From contig JACRJY010000037.1 of assembly GCA_016235585.1 (NCBI GenBank), positions 1-64,000 on the forward strand: a stretch of DNA of 64,000 bases, read 5' to 3'. A program made the translations under genes and the position numbers. Positions 28,201 to 36,815 of this stretch are shown in pieces. Origin of the DNA: Verrucomicrobiota bacterium (GTDB lineage: Bacteria > Verrucomicrobiota > Verrucomicrobiia > Limisphaerales > JACRJY01). Under the pieces are notes generated by a model. It was not told where the DNA came from and did not search any database. It saw only the letters and a list, made by a program, of their open reading frames with translations. How positions within the stretch are numbered: position 1 is the first letter of the stretch; each line of letters opens with the position of its first letter.

Positions 28201-29964
28201 ATGAGATCTGTATCCGCCGCCACCATGCTCGCCGTTGTCACGCTGTGCGCCCCCGCCCGCGCCGCCGACCCGCAGCTGGCCTCGTGGTTCACGGCCGGCT
28301 CCGGGCTTTACGCGCGCATCTACTCGACCGACGCCGACAAGACCAACGGCGTCACCGCGACCACGTGGAGCAACGGCACGCAGACGCAGTCCACCCCGGC
28401 GTATCGCGGTGTGCAGGAGGTGTATTCCTCGGCAGACTGGGTTTACCTCCGCACCACCGGCCTCGGCCAGCACATCATGGGGCCGTGGTATAACAACACC
28501 GCGCGCACGGTGGCCTTCGTCAACCTGCCGGCCAACCAGAAGGCGCTCTACCGCATCCCGCGCACACCTACGCTCGGCGCGCCACCTGCAGTGAAGACGC
28601 CGACGTTCGGCGCGGTGGACGTGATCGGCTATTTCGTGGACGGCGTGGCGATGTATGACGCGCTCGACGGGTTCGTGTGGCTCGGCTCCTCCGAGGGCAA
28701 CGGCAACGGCCAGTGGCGGCGCGCGGCGTATCCGAACGAGGGACTCACCTTCGACCCGTCCTACACGCACCAGCAGAACACGGGCGTTTATCACAACCAC
28801 GCCAACCCCATCGCGCTGCGTTATCTGCTCGGCGACCACGTGGACTTCAACCCGGTTTCCAAAATTTACACCGAATCCACCAATGCGGTGATGCGGCATT
28901 CGCCGATTCTCGGCTGGGTGCGTGACGGCCTGCCGTTTTACGGGCCTTATGGCTTTGCGAACGCGACGAATCCCGCCGGCGGCGTGCGCCGCATGGTGTC
29001 GGGCTACGTGCTCCGCAACGGCCAGAACGGCACCGACAACCTCACCGCCACCGGGCGCGGCTCGCTGCCCGCGTGGACGCTCCGCAACAACGGCAGCACG
29101 GCGGCGACGGGGCCGGGCGTGAACACCACGTATCCGCTGGGCCGTTATTTGCAGGATTACGCCTACCTCGGTGACCTCGTGAACGCGGCGACCGGATCGA
29201 ACTACGTCCTCGGCACGCACTTCGATCTGAACGAGTTCAGCGCGCGCTACTGCGTCACGCCGGAATTCACCAACGGCACGTGGGCGTATTTCCTGAACAT
29301 TGACTCCAATGGCACCCCGGTCGCGCCGTGGGTCGTGGGCCAGTTTTTCATGGGCAACCCCACCGGCACCAAGTGGACGAACATCACGGAAAGCGTGACG
29401 ACGAACATCCTGGCCGGGCCGAGCGCGCCGCTGCAATTCACCGGCATCACCCCGGACGCCGCCGCCGTCACGCTCGTGTGGAGTTCCGTGGACGGTGGCA
29501 CGTATGAAGTGCAGACGAACAACAGTCTCGCCAGCACTTCGTGGGTGGCTTCCGCCAGCGTCGCTTCGCAGGGCGTCGCCACGCAGACGAACGCGGCGGC
29601 GGGCGGCGACGCGGTGTTTTTCAGGCTGCGGCTCGCGTCCCTCGCCGCCTTTGATCCGGTCAACGGCAGCGCGGGCGGCGGCACGACGGCCATCGCCCCC
29701 GGCGGCAGCGCGGCGCGCGGCACGACCGTCACCGTGACCATCACGCTGCCCAGCACGCCGCCGCAGCCGCCGGTGAGCGCGATCCCAACCAGCGTCACGC
29801 TCGCGGGCACGATCAGCGGCACGGCCATCTCGCGTCCGAGCCAGGAAACCGTGCAGGTCACTTTCACAATTCCCGGCAATGCGGCCACCGGCGCGCAAAA
29901 CATCGTGGTCACTTTCAGCCCCATGCCGGTCTACACCATGACGGGGGCGTTCACGGTCAATTGA
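28201..29964 (+). CDS. Secreted YHYH-domain protein
   Basis: The 587-residue protein has a signal peptide (VSAATMLAVVTLCAPARA). Residues about 25-400 are a YHYH domain, with SWFTAGSGLYARIY, GVQEVYSSADWVY, MGPW, the core GVYHNHANPIALRYLLGDHVDFNP (Tyr197-His200, so YHNH here) and GWVRDGLPFYGPYGF. A Y-C-VTPEF segment follows, then a C-terminal Ig-like/IPT-like domain with many Thr and Pro. It is a paralogue of the domain that opens the next gene. YHYH domains have unknown function; the clustered His suggest metal binding. It is preceded by the shared TTAAGGTTG motif. Confidence 0.88.
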   Translation: MRSVSAATMLAVVTLCAPARAADPQLASWFTAGSGLYARIYSTDADKTNGVTATTWSNGTQTQSTPAYRGVQEVYSSADWVYLRTTGLGQHIMGPWYNNTARTVAFVNLPANQKALYRIPRTPTLGAPPAVKTPTFGAVDVIGYFVDGVAMYDALDGFVWLGSSEGNGNGQWRRAAYPNEGLTFDPSYTHQQNTGVYHNHANPIALRYLLGDHVDFNPVSKIYTESTNAVMRHSPILGWVRDGLPFYGPYGFANATNPAGGVRRMVSGYVLRNGQNGTDNLTATGRGSLPAWTLRNNGSTAATGPGVNTTYPLGRYLQDYAYLGDLVNAATGSNYVLGTHFDLNEFSARYCVTPEFTNGTWAYFLNIDSNGTPVAPWVVGQFFMGNPTGTKWTNITESVTTNILAGPSAPLQFTGITPDAAAVTLVWSSVDGGTYEVQTNNSLASTSWVASASVASQGVATQTNAAAGGDAVFFRLRLASLAAFDPVNGSAGGGTTAIAPGGSAARGTTVTVTITLPSTPPQPPVSAIPTSVTLAGTISGTAISRPSQETVQVTFTIPGNAATGAQNIVVTFSPMPVYTMTGAFTVN

Positions 29965-30104
29965 AGCTTGGGCAGAAATGGCGCTCGTCCCCCTCCTAGT
30001 TCTCGCGCTCGTCCTCGAAAAAGTTTCGAGGCGACCGGGAGAGAGAATCCACGAGCCACCCCGGCGCGCGGTTCGTGCCCCGGAACCGGGGCGAAGCGAG
30101 GGCG

Positions 30105-30210
30105 GTAGTGGGACAGGCGTCTCGCCTGTCCAGTGGGGCGTCGTTCCTTTCGAGTGACTCCCGAAGTCTTGGAGCGCCCCTTTGGACAGGCAAGATGCCT
30201 GTCCCACTAC
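30105..30210. repeat. BIME-like element C2 (GTAGTGGGACAGGC family)
   Basis: The ends GTAGTGGGACAGGC and GCCTGTCCCACTAC are exact complements, each opening into a hairpin (GGACAGGCGTCTCGCCTGTCC, GGACAGGCAAGATGCCTGTCC). It is a second copy of the C1 design. The surrounding gap (29965-30318) also holds GAGxACGAG-type short repeats at 30000-30020 and 30230-30258, and no gene that I can see. Confidence 0.85.
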
Positions 30211-30290
30211 CCGGTTCATGGGTAGGGACGAGAAAGGACGAGCACGAGGACGGATCGAAGATTATCCCATTTTTTCCACTTCACGTTTGC

Positions 30291-30316
30291 TTAAGGTTGA
30301 CTCGCGTAAAGTGCGG
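30291..30316 (+). promoter_or_regulatory. Shared upstream motif, copy 2
   Basis: TTAAGGTTG (30291-30299) and TGCGG (30312-30316), the same offset as at 28148 and 38473. The ATG at 30319 is only 2 bp past the second box, so either translation starts downstream (a GTG at 30328 is in frame) or the transcript is nearly leaderless. Confidence 0.6.
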
Positions 30317-30318
30317 CC

Positions 30319-33300
30319 ATGAAGCTAGTGAAAGTTTTTCCAAAGCGCGCCCGCCTGCTGGGCGGCCTGCTGGCGTTCGCCGCCGCGTCCGCGCTTTCCG
30401 CGCATGCCGCCGACCCGCGCACGAACTCGTGGCTCACCACCTACTCCGGCCGCTATGCGCGCATCTACACGAACAACGCGATGAAAAACGCCGGCACCTC
30501 CATCACGACGTGGAGCAACGGCACGCAGACGCAGGCCACGCCGGCCTACAGCGGCGTGCAGGAGGTGTATTCCTCGGCGGGCTGGGTTTATTTCCGCTCC
30601 TCCGGCCTCGGCAGCCACACGATGGGGCCGTGGCTCAACGGCAATTTTCCGAACCTGCCCATCAATACGAAGGCGTTCTATCGCATCCCGCGCACGCCGG
30701 CGGTGCCGGGGACAAAAACGGTCACCGGCGGCGGGGCCATCGGCTATTTCGTGGACGGCGTGGCGATGTTTGATTCGCGCGACGCGTTTTACTGGAACGG
30801 CACGGCGGACACCCAAGGCTCCGGCTACTGGAACCGCGACGCCTACGTGAACGAGTCGCAGACCTTCGACCCCGCCTACGCGCACCAGCCGGGCAGCGGG
30901 GCGTATCACTATCACGCCAGCCCAGTGGCGCTGCGCTACCTGCTCGGCGACCACATGGATTTCAACGTCAGCACGAAGGCTTATTCCGAGTCCACCAACG
31001 CCGTGACGGCGCACTCGCCGCTGCTCGGCTGGGTGCGTGACGGCTATCCCGTCTATGGCCCGTATGGCTATTCCAGCGCGTCGAACTCCGCCAGCGGCGT
31101 GCGCCGGATGGTGAGCGGCTACGTGCAGCGCAATGGCCAGAACGGCACGCAAAACCTCACGACCACGGGCCGCACCGGGCTGCCGCCCTGGGCGCAGCGG
31201 CTCTACAATGTCAGCTCGAACGTGCTCGCCGGCCCGTCCAATTTCACCACGTATCCGCTGGGCCGCTACATGGAGGACAACGACTACCTCGGCGATCTCG
31301 GCCAGACGCTGGGCGTGGACTTCGACCTCGACGAATACAACGGGCGCTGGTGCTACACGCCGGAATTTCCCGGCGGCACCTACGCCTACTTCGTGAGCAT
31401 CAGCAGCAACGGCACGCCGACGTTCCCCTACAACATCGGACGCGCATTTTACGGCACGCCCAGCGGCAACACGGTGGCGACGCTGGGCGAAAGCGTGACC
31501 ACCAATTTCCTCGCCGGACCGAACACGCCGCTCACACTCAACGCGCCCGGCACCACCACCTCGAACTACAACGTCACACTCGTCTGGACTTCCGTGGAAG
31601 GCGGCACGTATCAGGTCGCCTCCTCGACGGACGCGGCGAACTTCACCACCGCCATCAGCGCGGTGACATCGCAGGGCGTCGGCACCGCGACGAACTACAC
31701 CGGCGTGGACGGCCTGCAATACGCCCGCGTCCAGCGCACCGCGCTCGCCACCTACGACCCGGTGGGGGCCACCGCCGTCACGAGCCAGAGCGCGACACAG
31801 AGCTTCAGCATCAACCTCGCCGGCCCGCCCGGCACCAACGCCATCCCGGCGCAGAGCGGAACTTATGGCGCGGCGTTCAGCTTCACTTTCGACACGAACG
31901 CTTTCACCGGCCTGACCGCGCCGGTGAGCTACACCGCGAGCGGGATGCCTACAGGAGTTTCGTTCACGAGCGGCACGCGCACCTTCAGCGACACGCCGAC
32001 GCAGGTGGGCGCGTTCATCGTCAGCATCGTTGCGACGGACAGCGGTGCACCGGTGACGACGCTCACGAATTCATTTTCACTCACCATCAGCCAAGCGGCG
32101 CTGACCGTGACGGCAGACAATTTCATACGCGCAGTCGGCGAGGCGAACCCCGCTTTCACCGCGAGCTACGGCGGCTTCGTTAACGGCGAGACGTTCGGCA
32201 CCAGCGGCCTCACCGGCGCGCCGTCGCTGACGACGACAGCGACGACCGGCAGCGCGGCGGGCACTTACGCCATCACCTGCGCCGCCGGCTCGCTGGCGAG
32301 CGCGAACTACGCGCTGTCGTTCGTCAACGGCACCTTGACGGTGACCAACGCCAGCGCCGCCACAAACTCCGTCGCGACGCGGAACATCCTGCTCATCATC
32401 GCCGACGATTACGGCGTGGACAGCGCGTCGCTCTTCAACACCAACGCCGGCGCGAGCCTGCCGCCGACGCCGAACATCAACGCGCTCAAAAACAGCGGCG
32501 TGCTCTTCCGCAACGCCTACGCGCAGCCCACCTGCTCGCCGTCGCGCGCGACAATGCTCACGGGGCGGCAGCCGTTCCGCCACGGCGTGACGACGGCGGT
32601 GACGACGAGCGACGGGCAGCTCACGGCCAGCGAGTTCACGCTGCCCGACGCCTTCGCCGCCAATTCCCAGCTCGGCTACAGCGTCGCCGCGTTCGGCAAA
32701 TGGCACCTCACCGCCGGGCCGAACACCGCCAGCGACCCGAACAACATCGGCGGCTGGCCGCACTACGCGGGCGCGCTCGGCGGCGCGCTGGCCAGCTACA
32801 CGAACTGGACAAAGACCGTGAACGGCGTCTCCACGAGCAACGTCACCACCTACGCCACGACCGATGTCGTCAACGATTCCGCCGCGTGGATTCAGGCGCG
32901 CGGCACGAACCCGTGGTTCGCCTGGGTCGCCTTCAACGCGCCGCACACGCCCTTCCACAAACCGCCGCCCGGCCTGCACAGCTACACCCTCGGCGGCCTG
33001 CCCATCAACAGCAACCAGCGCGTCCACTACGAGGCGGCGGTCGAGGCGATGGACACGGAAATCGGGCGGCTGCTGCAATCGGTCAACCTGTCGAACACCA
33101 CCGTCATCTTCATCGGCGACAACGGCACGCCGCAGCAGGTCATCCAGCCGCCCTACACGACGAACCACGCGAAGGACTCGATTTACGAGGGCGGCGTGCG
33201 CGTGCCGCTCCTCATCGCCGGCGCGGGCGTGACCAATCAAAACCGCGAGAGCACGGCGCTCGTGAACTGCGCGGATTTATTTTCCACCATCCTCGAACTG

Positions 33301-35061
33301 GCGGGCATCAACGTTGCCGCCACGCAGCCGACTACGCTCACGCTCGATGCGCGCAGCCTGCTGCCGATTCTCACCAACGGCGCGGACGGCGTGCGTTACG
33401 GCTACGCCGAGCAGTCCGGCAACACGGTGGCGGCGAACGAGGCGGGCAAGGCCGCACGCAATGCGGCGGGTTACCGGCTGATTCAATTCGGCGACGGCCA
33501 TGAGGAATTTTACCACGTGCTCACCGACGTGAATGAGCAGACCAACTTGCTCGCGTCCGCGCTTTCGTCCGAGGCGCAGGCGAGTTACTCCGCGCTGGTG
33601 CTGCAACTCGCCACCTACGTCAACACGCCCGTTCTCACCGGCGGCCCGCTCGAATCTTCGTGGGTGACTTACAGCGGCGCGAAGTATGCGCGGATTTACA
33701 AGACGCAGGCCGACGCGCTCGCGGGCAGTTCCGTCAGCACGTGGACGCCGACCGGCACGGTTCTCAACGGCGCGCAGACGAATCCGGTTTATGCGGGCAT
33801 CCAGTCCATCCGCGTCTCGGCGAACTGGGTCTATGTCACCAGCCCCGGCCTGGGGAACCACGTGATGGGGCCGTGGTATTTCGACGAGGCGAAGTCGCAG
33901 TTGTTCGTCAACTGGCCGACCAAGCAAAACGTGCTCGTGCGCTTTCCGCGCGTGACCGCCCCGGCGGCTTCCCCGCCGCCCACGACGCTCGGCGCAATTG
34001 CCTACTGGGTGGACGGCACCATCATTCACAACCAGCTTGATGCCTTTGTGTGGAACGGCGTGGCCGACGCGGACTCGCCCGGCGGCGTGGGAAGCTGGCA
34101 GCGCAACGCGCGCTACGCCGAGTGGCTCACCTTCGACCCCGACGGCGCGCACCAGCCCTCCACCGGCGAACACCATCATCACGTCAATCCCAAGGGACTG
34201 CGTTATCTGCTCGGCGACAATGTCACCTACAACCCCACGACGCACACTTACACCGAGGGTGCCAGCCCGTCGAAGCATTCGCCGGTTCTCGGCTGGGCAT
34301 TCGACGGCTATCCGATTTACGGGCCTTACGGTTATTCCAATCCGAACGACACCAACAGCACCGTCCGCCGCTTGGTTAGCGGCTATGTTTTCCGGGATGG
34401 AAATTTCGGCACGACGAATCTCGCCGCGACGGGGCGCACGAGCTATCCCCAATGGGCGCTCGACATGGGCCAGCCCACGGTGACGAACGGTCCGCCGGTG
34501 AGCGCGAGCTTCCCGCTCGGCTGGTATGTGCAGGACTTCGACCACCTCGCCGACCACGGCTACACGCAGGGCGCGGACTTCGACCTCGACCGCTACAACG
34601 GACGCCAGTGCCGCACGCCGGAATTTCCCGGCGGCACCTACGCCTACTTCACCACCCTCAACGCCGACGGCTCGCCCGCGTATCCCTACATCATTGGCCG
34701 CCAATACTACGGCGTGAAGGCCGGCGGCAACTACGGCGCGACCGCCACCGTCGGCTTCACCAACGTCGAGTCGCCGAGCGTGACGAATTTTGCCGGCGGC
34801 GTGAACGCGGCGCTGGCGATGCAGCCGTCAACCTTCAGCAGCGCGGGCGGCGGGCAGATCACGCTCAAGTGGGATTCGGTCGAGGGCGGGCGCTACGTCA
34901 TTGAAGCGACGGACGACTTGAGCACCTGGATGGCGACGGGCAGCAGCCTCACCGCCACGAACACGCAAAGTCAGCGCACGCTCACCGCGCCGGTGCCCGC
35001 GCGCTTCCACCGGGTGCAGCGCGACGCGGTGGATCCTTATGACCCGGTGAGCACGCCGTGA
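30319..35061 (+). CDS. YHYH - MBG-like - sulfatase - YHYH fusion protein, secreted
   Basis: The 1580-residue protein has a signal peptide (to about residue 30). First YHYH domain: about 35-400, with YHYH at 196-199. Then an Ig-like part and an MBG-like repeat (ALTVTADNFIRAVGEANP, LASANYALSFVNGTLTV). Residues 690-1090 are a sulfatase: Asp696/Asp697 in LLIIADDYG, the formylglycine motif CSPSR with Cys739, Lys794/His796 in FGKWHLTAG, and Asp934/Asn935 in FIGDNGT. A second YHYH-type domain covers about 1115-1480, but its core is HHHH (1285-1288). A short C-terminal beta domain closes it. It needs FGE for activity. Substrate unknown, probably a sulfated glycan (inference). I know of no named family with this order. 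Confidence 0.88.
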   Translation: MKLVKVFPKRARLLGGLLAFAAASALSAHAADPRTNSWLTTYSGRYARIYTNNAMKNAGTSITTWSNGTQTQATPAYSGVQEVYSSAGWVYFRSSGLGSHTMGPWLNGNFPNLPINTKAFYRIPRTPAVPGTKTVTGGGAIGYFVDGVAMFDSRDAFYWNGTADTQGSGYWNRDAYVNESQTFDPAYAHQPGSGAYHYHASPVALRYLLGDHMDFNVSTKAYSESTNAVTAHSPLLGWVRDGYPVYGPYGYSSASNSASGVRRMVSGYVQRNGQNGTQNLTTTGRTGLPPWAQRLYNVSSNVLAGPSNFTTYPLGRYMEDNDYLGDLGQTLGVDFDLDEYNGRWCYTPEFPGGTYAYFVSISSNGTPTFPYNIGRAFYGTPSGNTVATLGESVTTNFLAGPNTPLTLNAPGTTTSNYNVTLVWTSVEGGTYQVASSTDAANFTTAISAVTSQGVGTATNYTGVDGLQYARVQRTALATYDPVGATAVTSQSATQSFSINLAGPPGTNAIPAQSGTYGAAFSFTFDTNAFTGLTAPVSYTASGMPTGVSFTSGTRTFSDTPTQVGAFIVSIVATDSGAPVTTLTNSFSLTISQAALTVTADNFIRAVGEANPAFTASYGGFVNGETFGTSGLTGAPSLTTTATTGSAAGTYAITCAAGSLASANYALSFVNGTLTVTNASAATNSVATRNILLIIADDYGVDSASLFNTNAGASLPPTPNINALKNSGVLFRNAYAQPTCSPSRATMLTGRQPFRHGVTTAVTTSDGQLTASEFTLPDAFAANSQLGYSVAAFGKWHLTAGPNTASDPNNIGGWPHYAGALGGALASYTNWTKTVNGVSTSNVTTYATTDVVNDSAAWIQARGTNPWFAWVAFNAPHTPFHKPPPGLHSYTLGGLPINSNQRVHYEAAVEAMDTEIGRLLQSVNLSNTTVIFIGDNGTPQQVIQPPYTTNHAKDSIYEGGVRVPLLIAGAGVTNQNRESTALVNCADLFSTILELAGINVAATQPTTLTLDARSLLPILTNGADGVRYGYAEQSGNTVAANEAGKAARNAAGYRLIQFGDGHEEFYHVLTDVNEQTNLLASALSSEAQASYSALVLQLATYVNTPVLTGGPLESSWVTYSGAKYARIYKTQADALAGSSVSTWTPTGTVLNGAQTNPVYAGIQSIRVSANWVYVTSPGLGNHVMGPWYFDEAKSQLFVNWPTKQNVLVRFPRVTAPAASPPPTTLGAIAYWVDGTIIHNQLDAFVWNGVADADSPGGVGSWQRNARYAEWLTFDPDGAHQPSTGEHHHHVNPKGLRYLLGDNVTYNPTTHTYTEGASPSKHSPVLGWAFDGYPIYGPYGYSNPNDTNSTVRRLVSGYVFRDGNFGTTNLAATGRTSYPQWALDMGQPTVTNGPPVSASFPLGWYVQDFDHLADHGYTQGADFDLDRYNGRQCRTPEFPGGTYAYFTTLNADGSPAYPYIIGRQYYGVKAGGNYGATATVGFTNVESPSVTNFAGGVNAALAMQPSTFSSAGGGQITLKWDSVEGGRYVIEATDDLSTWMATGSSLTATNTQSQRTLTAPVPARFHRVQRDAVDPYDPVSTP

Positions 35062-35199
35062 CGGCGGGCGGACGCGGGTGGAGCCTGCCCCTCCCCGCCC
35101 ACCGCCGGGCCAGACAAGCGGCTCTTTTTGCCCGGATCACCCTTGGAAAGCGGTGAATTGGCGTAACTCTCTTGGAATAAGCTGGATGGACGACTGCTA

Positions 35200-35440
35200 A
35201 ACGTATAATAGCTGCAACTATTTCCAAAATAGCTCATTGAATTCGTAAAATAGCTGCTTGAAAACGTAAAATAGCTCATTGAACTCACCGAATAGCTGCT
35301 TGAACTCACAAAATAGTTCATTGAACTCGCCGAATAGCTGGTTGAACTCACAAAATAGCGGCTTGAATTCGGCAAGTTCAACCTGCTCCACGGGAAATAG
35401 CGGCTTGAATTCGCCAAGTTCAACCCGCTCCCCGGGGACT
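35200..35440. repeat. 21-bp minisatellite
   Basis: About nine to ten units of 21 bp follow one another (35200-35367 in strict register, then a 42-bp variant). Two unit types alternate, ending in AGCTCATTGAA or AGCTGCTTGAA, with AAATAG in each. The region is clearly lower in G+C than its neighbours. On the minus strand the units read as seven-residue repeats EFNELF(C/G), EFKQLF(G/Y). The rest of the gap 35062-35540 shows no gene that I trust. Confidence 0.85.
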
Positions 35441-35499
35441 GCGGATGGAATTCGCCGCCCGCGAGAAATTTGCTTTCCAGTTCCACCCCGCCGTGCCAA
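35218..35499 (-). CDS. Possible heptad-repeat small protein (minisatellite-encoded)
   Basis: This open frame of 93 residues begins MARRGGTGKQISRGRR and continues in seven-residue repeats such as EFKQLFGEFNELF and EFNELFW at its end, encoded by the 21-bp minisatellite. The repeats would form an amphipathic helix with Leu and Phe on one side. It stands divergent from the FHA gene on the other strand. No family is recognised and no strong ribosome-binding site was seen, so it may be only a by-product of the repeat. Reported because the in-frame repeat length (21) keeps the frame intact. Confidence 0.25.
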   Translation of the reverse strand: MARRGGTGKQISRGRRIPSAVPGERVELGEFKPLFPVEQVELAEFKPLFCEFNQLFGEFNELFCEFKQLFGEFNELFYVFKQLFYEFNELFWK

Positions 35500-35540
35500 A
35501 CATGGGCGGTGTTCGTCAGGGCAATTTTGAGTTTACCGAT

Positions 35541-35900
35541 ATGAGTTCGCAGCAAATTGACACCACGATTCCAACCTTTGTCACCGCCGCCCGGCGGGAT
35601 CGGGACGTGCGGCCCCACTCGCTCTCCCAGATCGAAGGGCCGGGGGCGCCGCAGGAATTTCCGCTCGACCGCGCCGAGATGATCCTGGGCCGCGCCGAGG
35701 ACGCCGACGTGCGCGTCGCCTCGCAGCGCGCCTCGCGGCACCACGCCACGCTGACGCTGCGCGGCGGCGAATACACCGTGCGCGACCAGGGCAGCCGGAA
35801 CGGCGTGCTGTTGAACGGGCTGGCCGTCCACGCCGCCGTGCTGCACGACGGGGACGTGCTGCAACTGGCGGACTGCGTGTTCATCTACCGCGAGGGCTGA
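35541..35900 (+). CDS. FHA-domain protein
   Basis: From ATG 35541 the protein has 119 residues and is mainly one FHA domain. It has RAEMILGRAEDADVRV (GR motif), QRASRHHATLTL (S/R-x-x-H motif) and VRDQGSRNGVLLNG (N-G motif), the phosphothreonine-binding set. No signal peptide. It should read Thr phosphorylation in the cytoplasm. The metallo-beta-lactamase gene starts 1 bp after its stop, and a Ser/Thr kinase gene follows, which makes a functional trio likely. A start at 35445 would only add repeat-adjacent residues. Confidence 0.9.
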   Translation: MSSQQIDTTIPTFVTAARRDRDVRPHSLSQIEGPGAPQEFPLDRAEMILGRAEDADVRVASQRASRHHATLTLRGGEYTVRDQGSRNGVLLNGLAVHAAVLHDGDVLQLADCVFIYREG

Positions 35901-35901
35901 C

Positions 35902-36783
35902 ATGGGGACGTTTGTAAAATTCTGGGGGACGCGCGGCTCGATTCCCACGCCAGCGAGCTGGACGCGCGTCTATGGCGGCAACACCTCGTGCGTGGAGGTG
36001 CGGTTTGACGACACGGTGTTCATCTGCGACGCCGGCTCCGGCATCCGCGCGCTGGGCAAGGATTTGCTGGCGCGCAAGCCCGGCCCGGACGAACTGCACC
36101 TGCTGCTCACGCACACGCACTGGGATCACATCCAGGGTTTTCCGTTTTTCCCGCCGGCCTACGTCCCCAAGACGCGCATCCGCATCTACGGGCCGTCCGA
36201 GGGCGATGACAGCCGCTACCAGTTGTTGTCCGGCCAGATGTCGTCGGACTATTTTCCCGTGAGCTTCGGCGAACTGGGCGCCAAGATCACCAGCGACTTC
36301 CTCCCGGACGGACGGAAGGAAATTGACGGCGTGCAGGTGCGGAGCTTTCCCCTGAACCACCCCGGCGGCTGCTGCGGATACTCGTTCGAGAAAAACGGCG
36401 CGAAAATCGTCTATGCCACGGACAACGAACTGCCGATCCAGCCCGGCGAGAAGTTTCCCGACCCGCGCCACGAGGGCAAGCTGCGGGCCGTGCCCGCCGC
36501 GCTGGTCGAGGCCGCGCGCGGCGCGGATCTGCTCATCACGGACGCGCAGTATGACGAGGCGCAATACCAATCCAAACGCGGCTGGGGCCACTCCAGTTGC
36601 TTCTCCGCGACGGATTTCGCCCTTCGCGCGGAGGCCCGGCAGCTCGCGCTTTTCCACCACGACCCCGAGAGCACCGACCGCGAGCTGGACGCCAAGGTGG
36701 CCTCGTGCCAGAAGCGCGCGGCCCGGCGCGGCTCCACGCTGGTCGTCTTTGCCGCGCGCGAGGGCGTGGAACTGAAATTCTAA
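35902..36783 (+). CDS. MBL-fold metallohydrolase
   Basis: The 293-residue cytoplasmic protein opens with VKFWGTRGSIPTP and has the metal motif HTHWDH at residues 71-76. A further His in FPLNHPGGCCGY, Asp in VYATDNE and His in LALFHHDPES complete the two-metal site. This GTRGSIP subgroup includes phosphodiesterase-like enzymes and relatives of c-di-AMP or ribonuclease hydrolases; the substrate is unknown. It lies between an FHA-domain gene and a Ser/Thr kinase gene with gaps of 1 and 32 bp, so a role in the same signalling unit is likely. Confidence 0.85.
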   Translation: MGTFVKFWGTRGSIPTPASWTRVYGGNTSCVEVRFDDTVFICDAGSGIRALGKDLLARKPGPDELHLLLTHTHWDHIQGFPFFPPAYVPKTRIRIYGPSEGDDSRYQLLSGQMSSDYFPVSFGELGAKITSDFLPDGRKEIDGVQVRSFPLNHPGGCCGYSFEKNGAKIVYATDNELPIQPGEKFPDPRHEGKLRAVPAALVEAARGADLLITDAQYDEAQYQSKRGWGHSSCFSATDFALRAEARQLALFHHDPESTDRELDAKVASCQKRAARRGSTLVVFAAREGVELKF

Positions 36784-36815
36784 AACCCCGGGCGTCCGCC
36801 ATTTTCCAGTTCAAC

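Noticed and set aside
28141-30219. Open frame of 692 codons on the minus strand
   Set aside because: Antisense to the first YHYH gene; Arg/Ala-rich with no signal or motif.
35200-35440. CRISPR array
   Set aside because: The repeats are contiguous 21-bp units with no unique spacers, and no cas gene is near.
35037-35948. Minus-strand frame of 303 codons through the minisatellite and FHA gene
   Set aside because: It is antisense to the FHA gene and reads the minisatellite as S/Y/F repeats; the 93-codon frame is the more plausible reading, and even that is doubtful.
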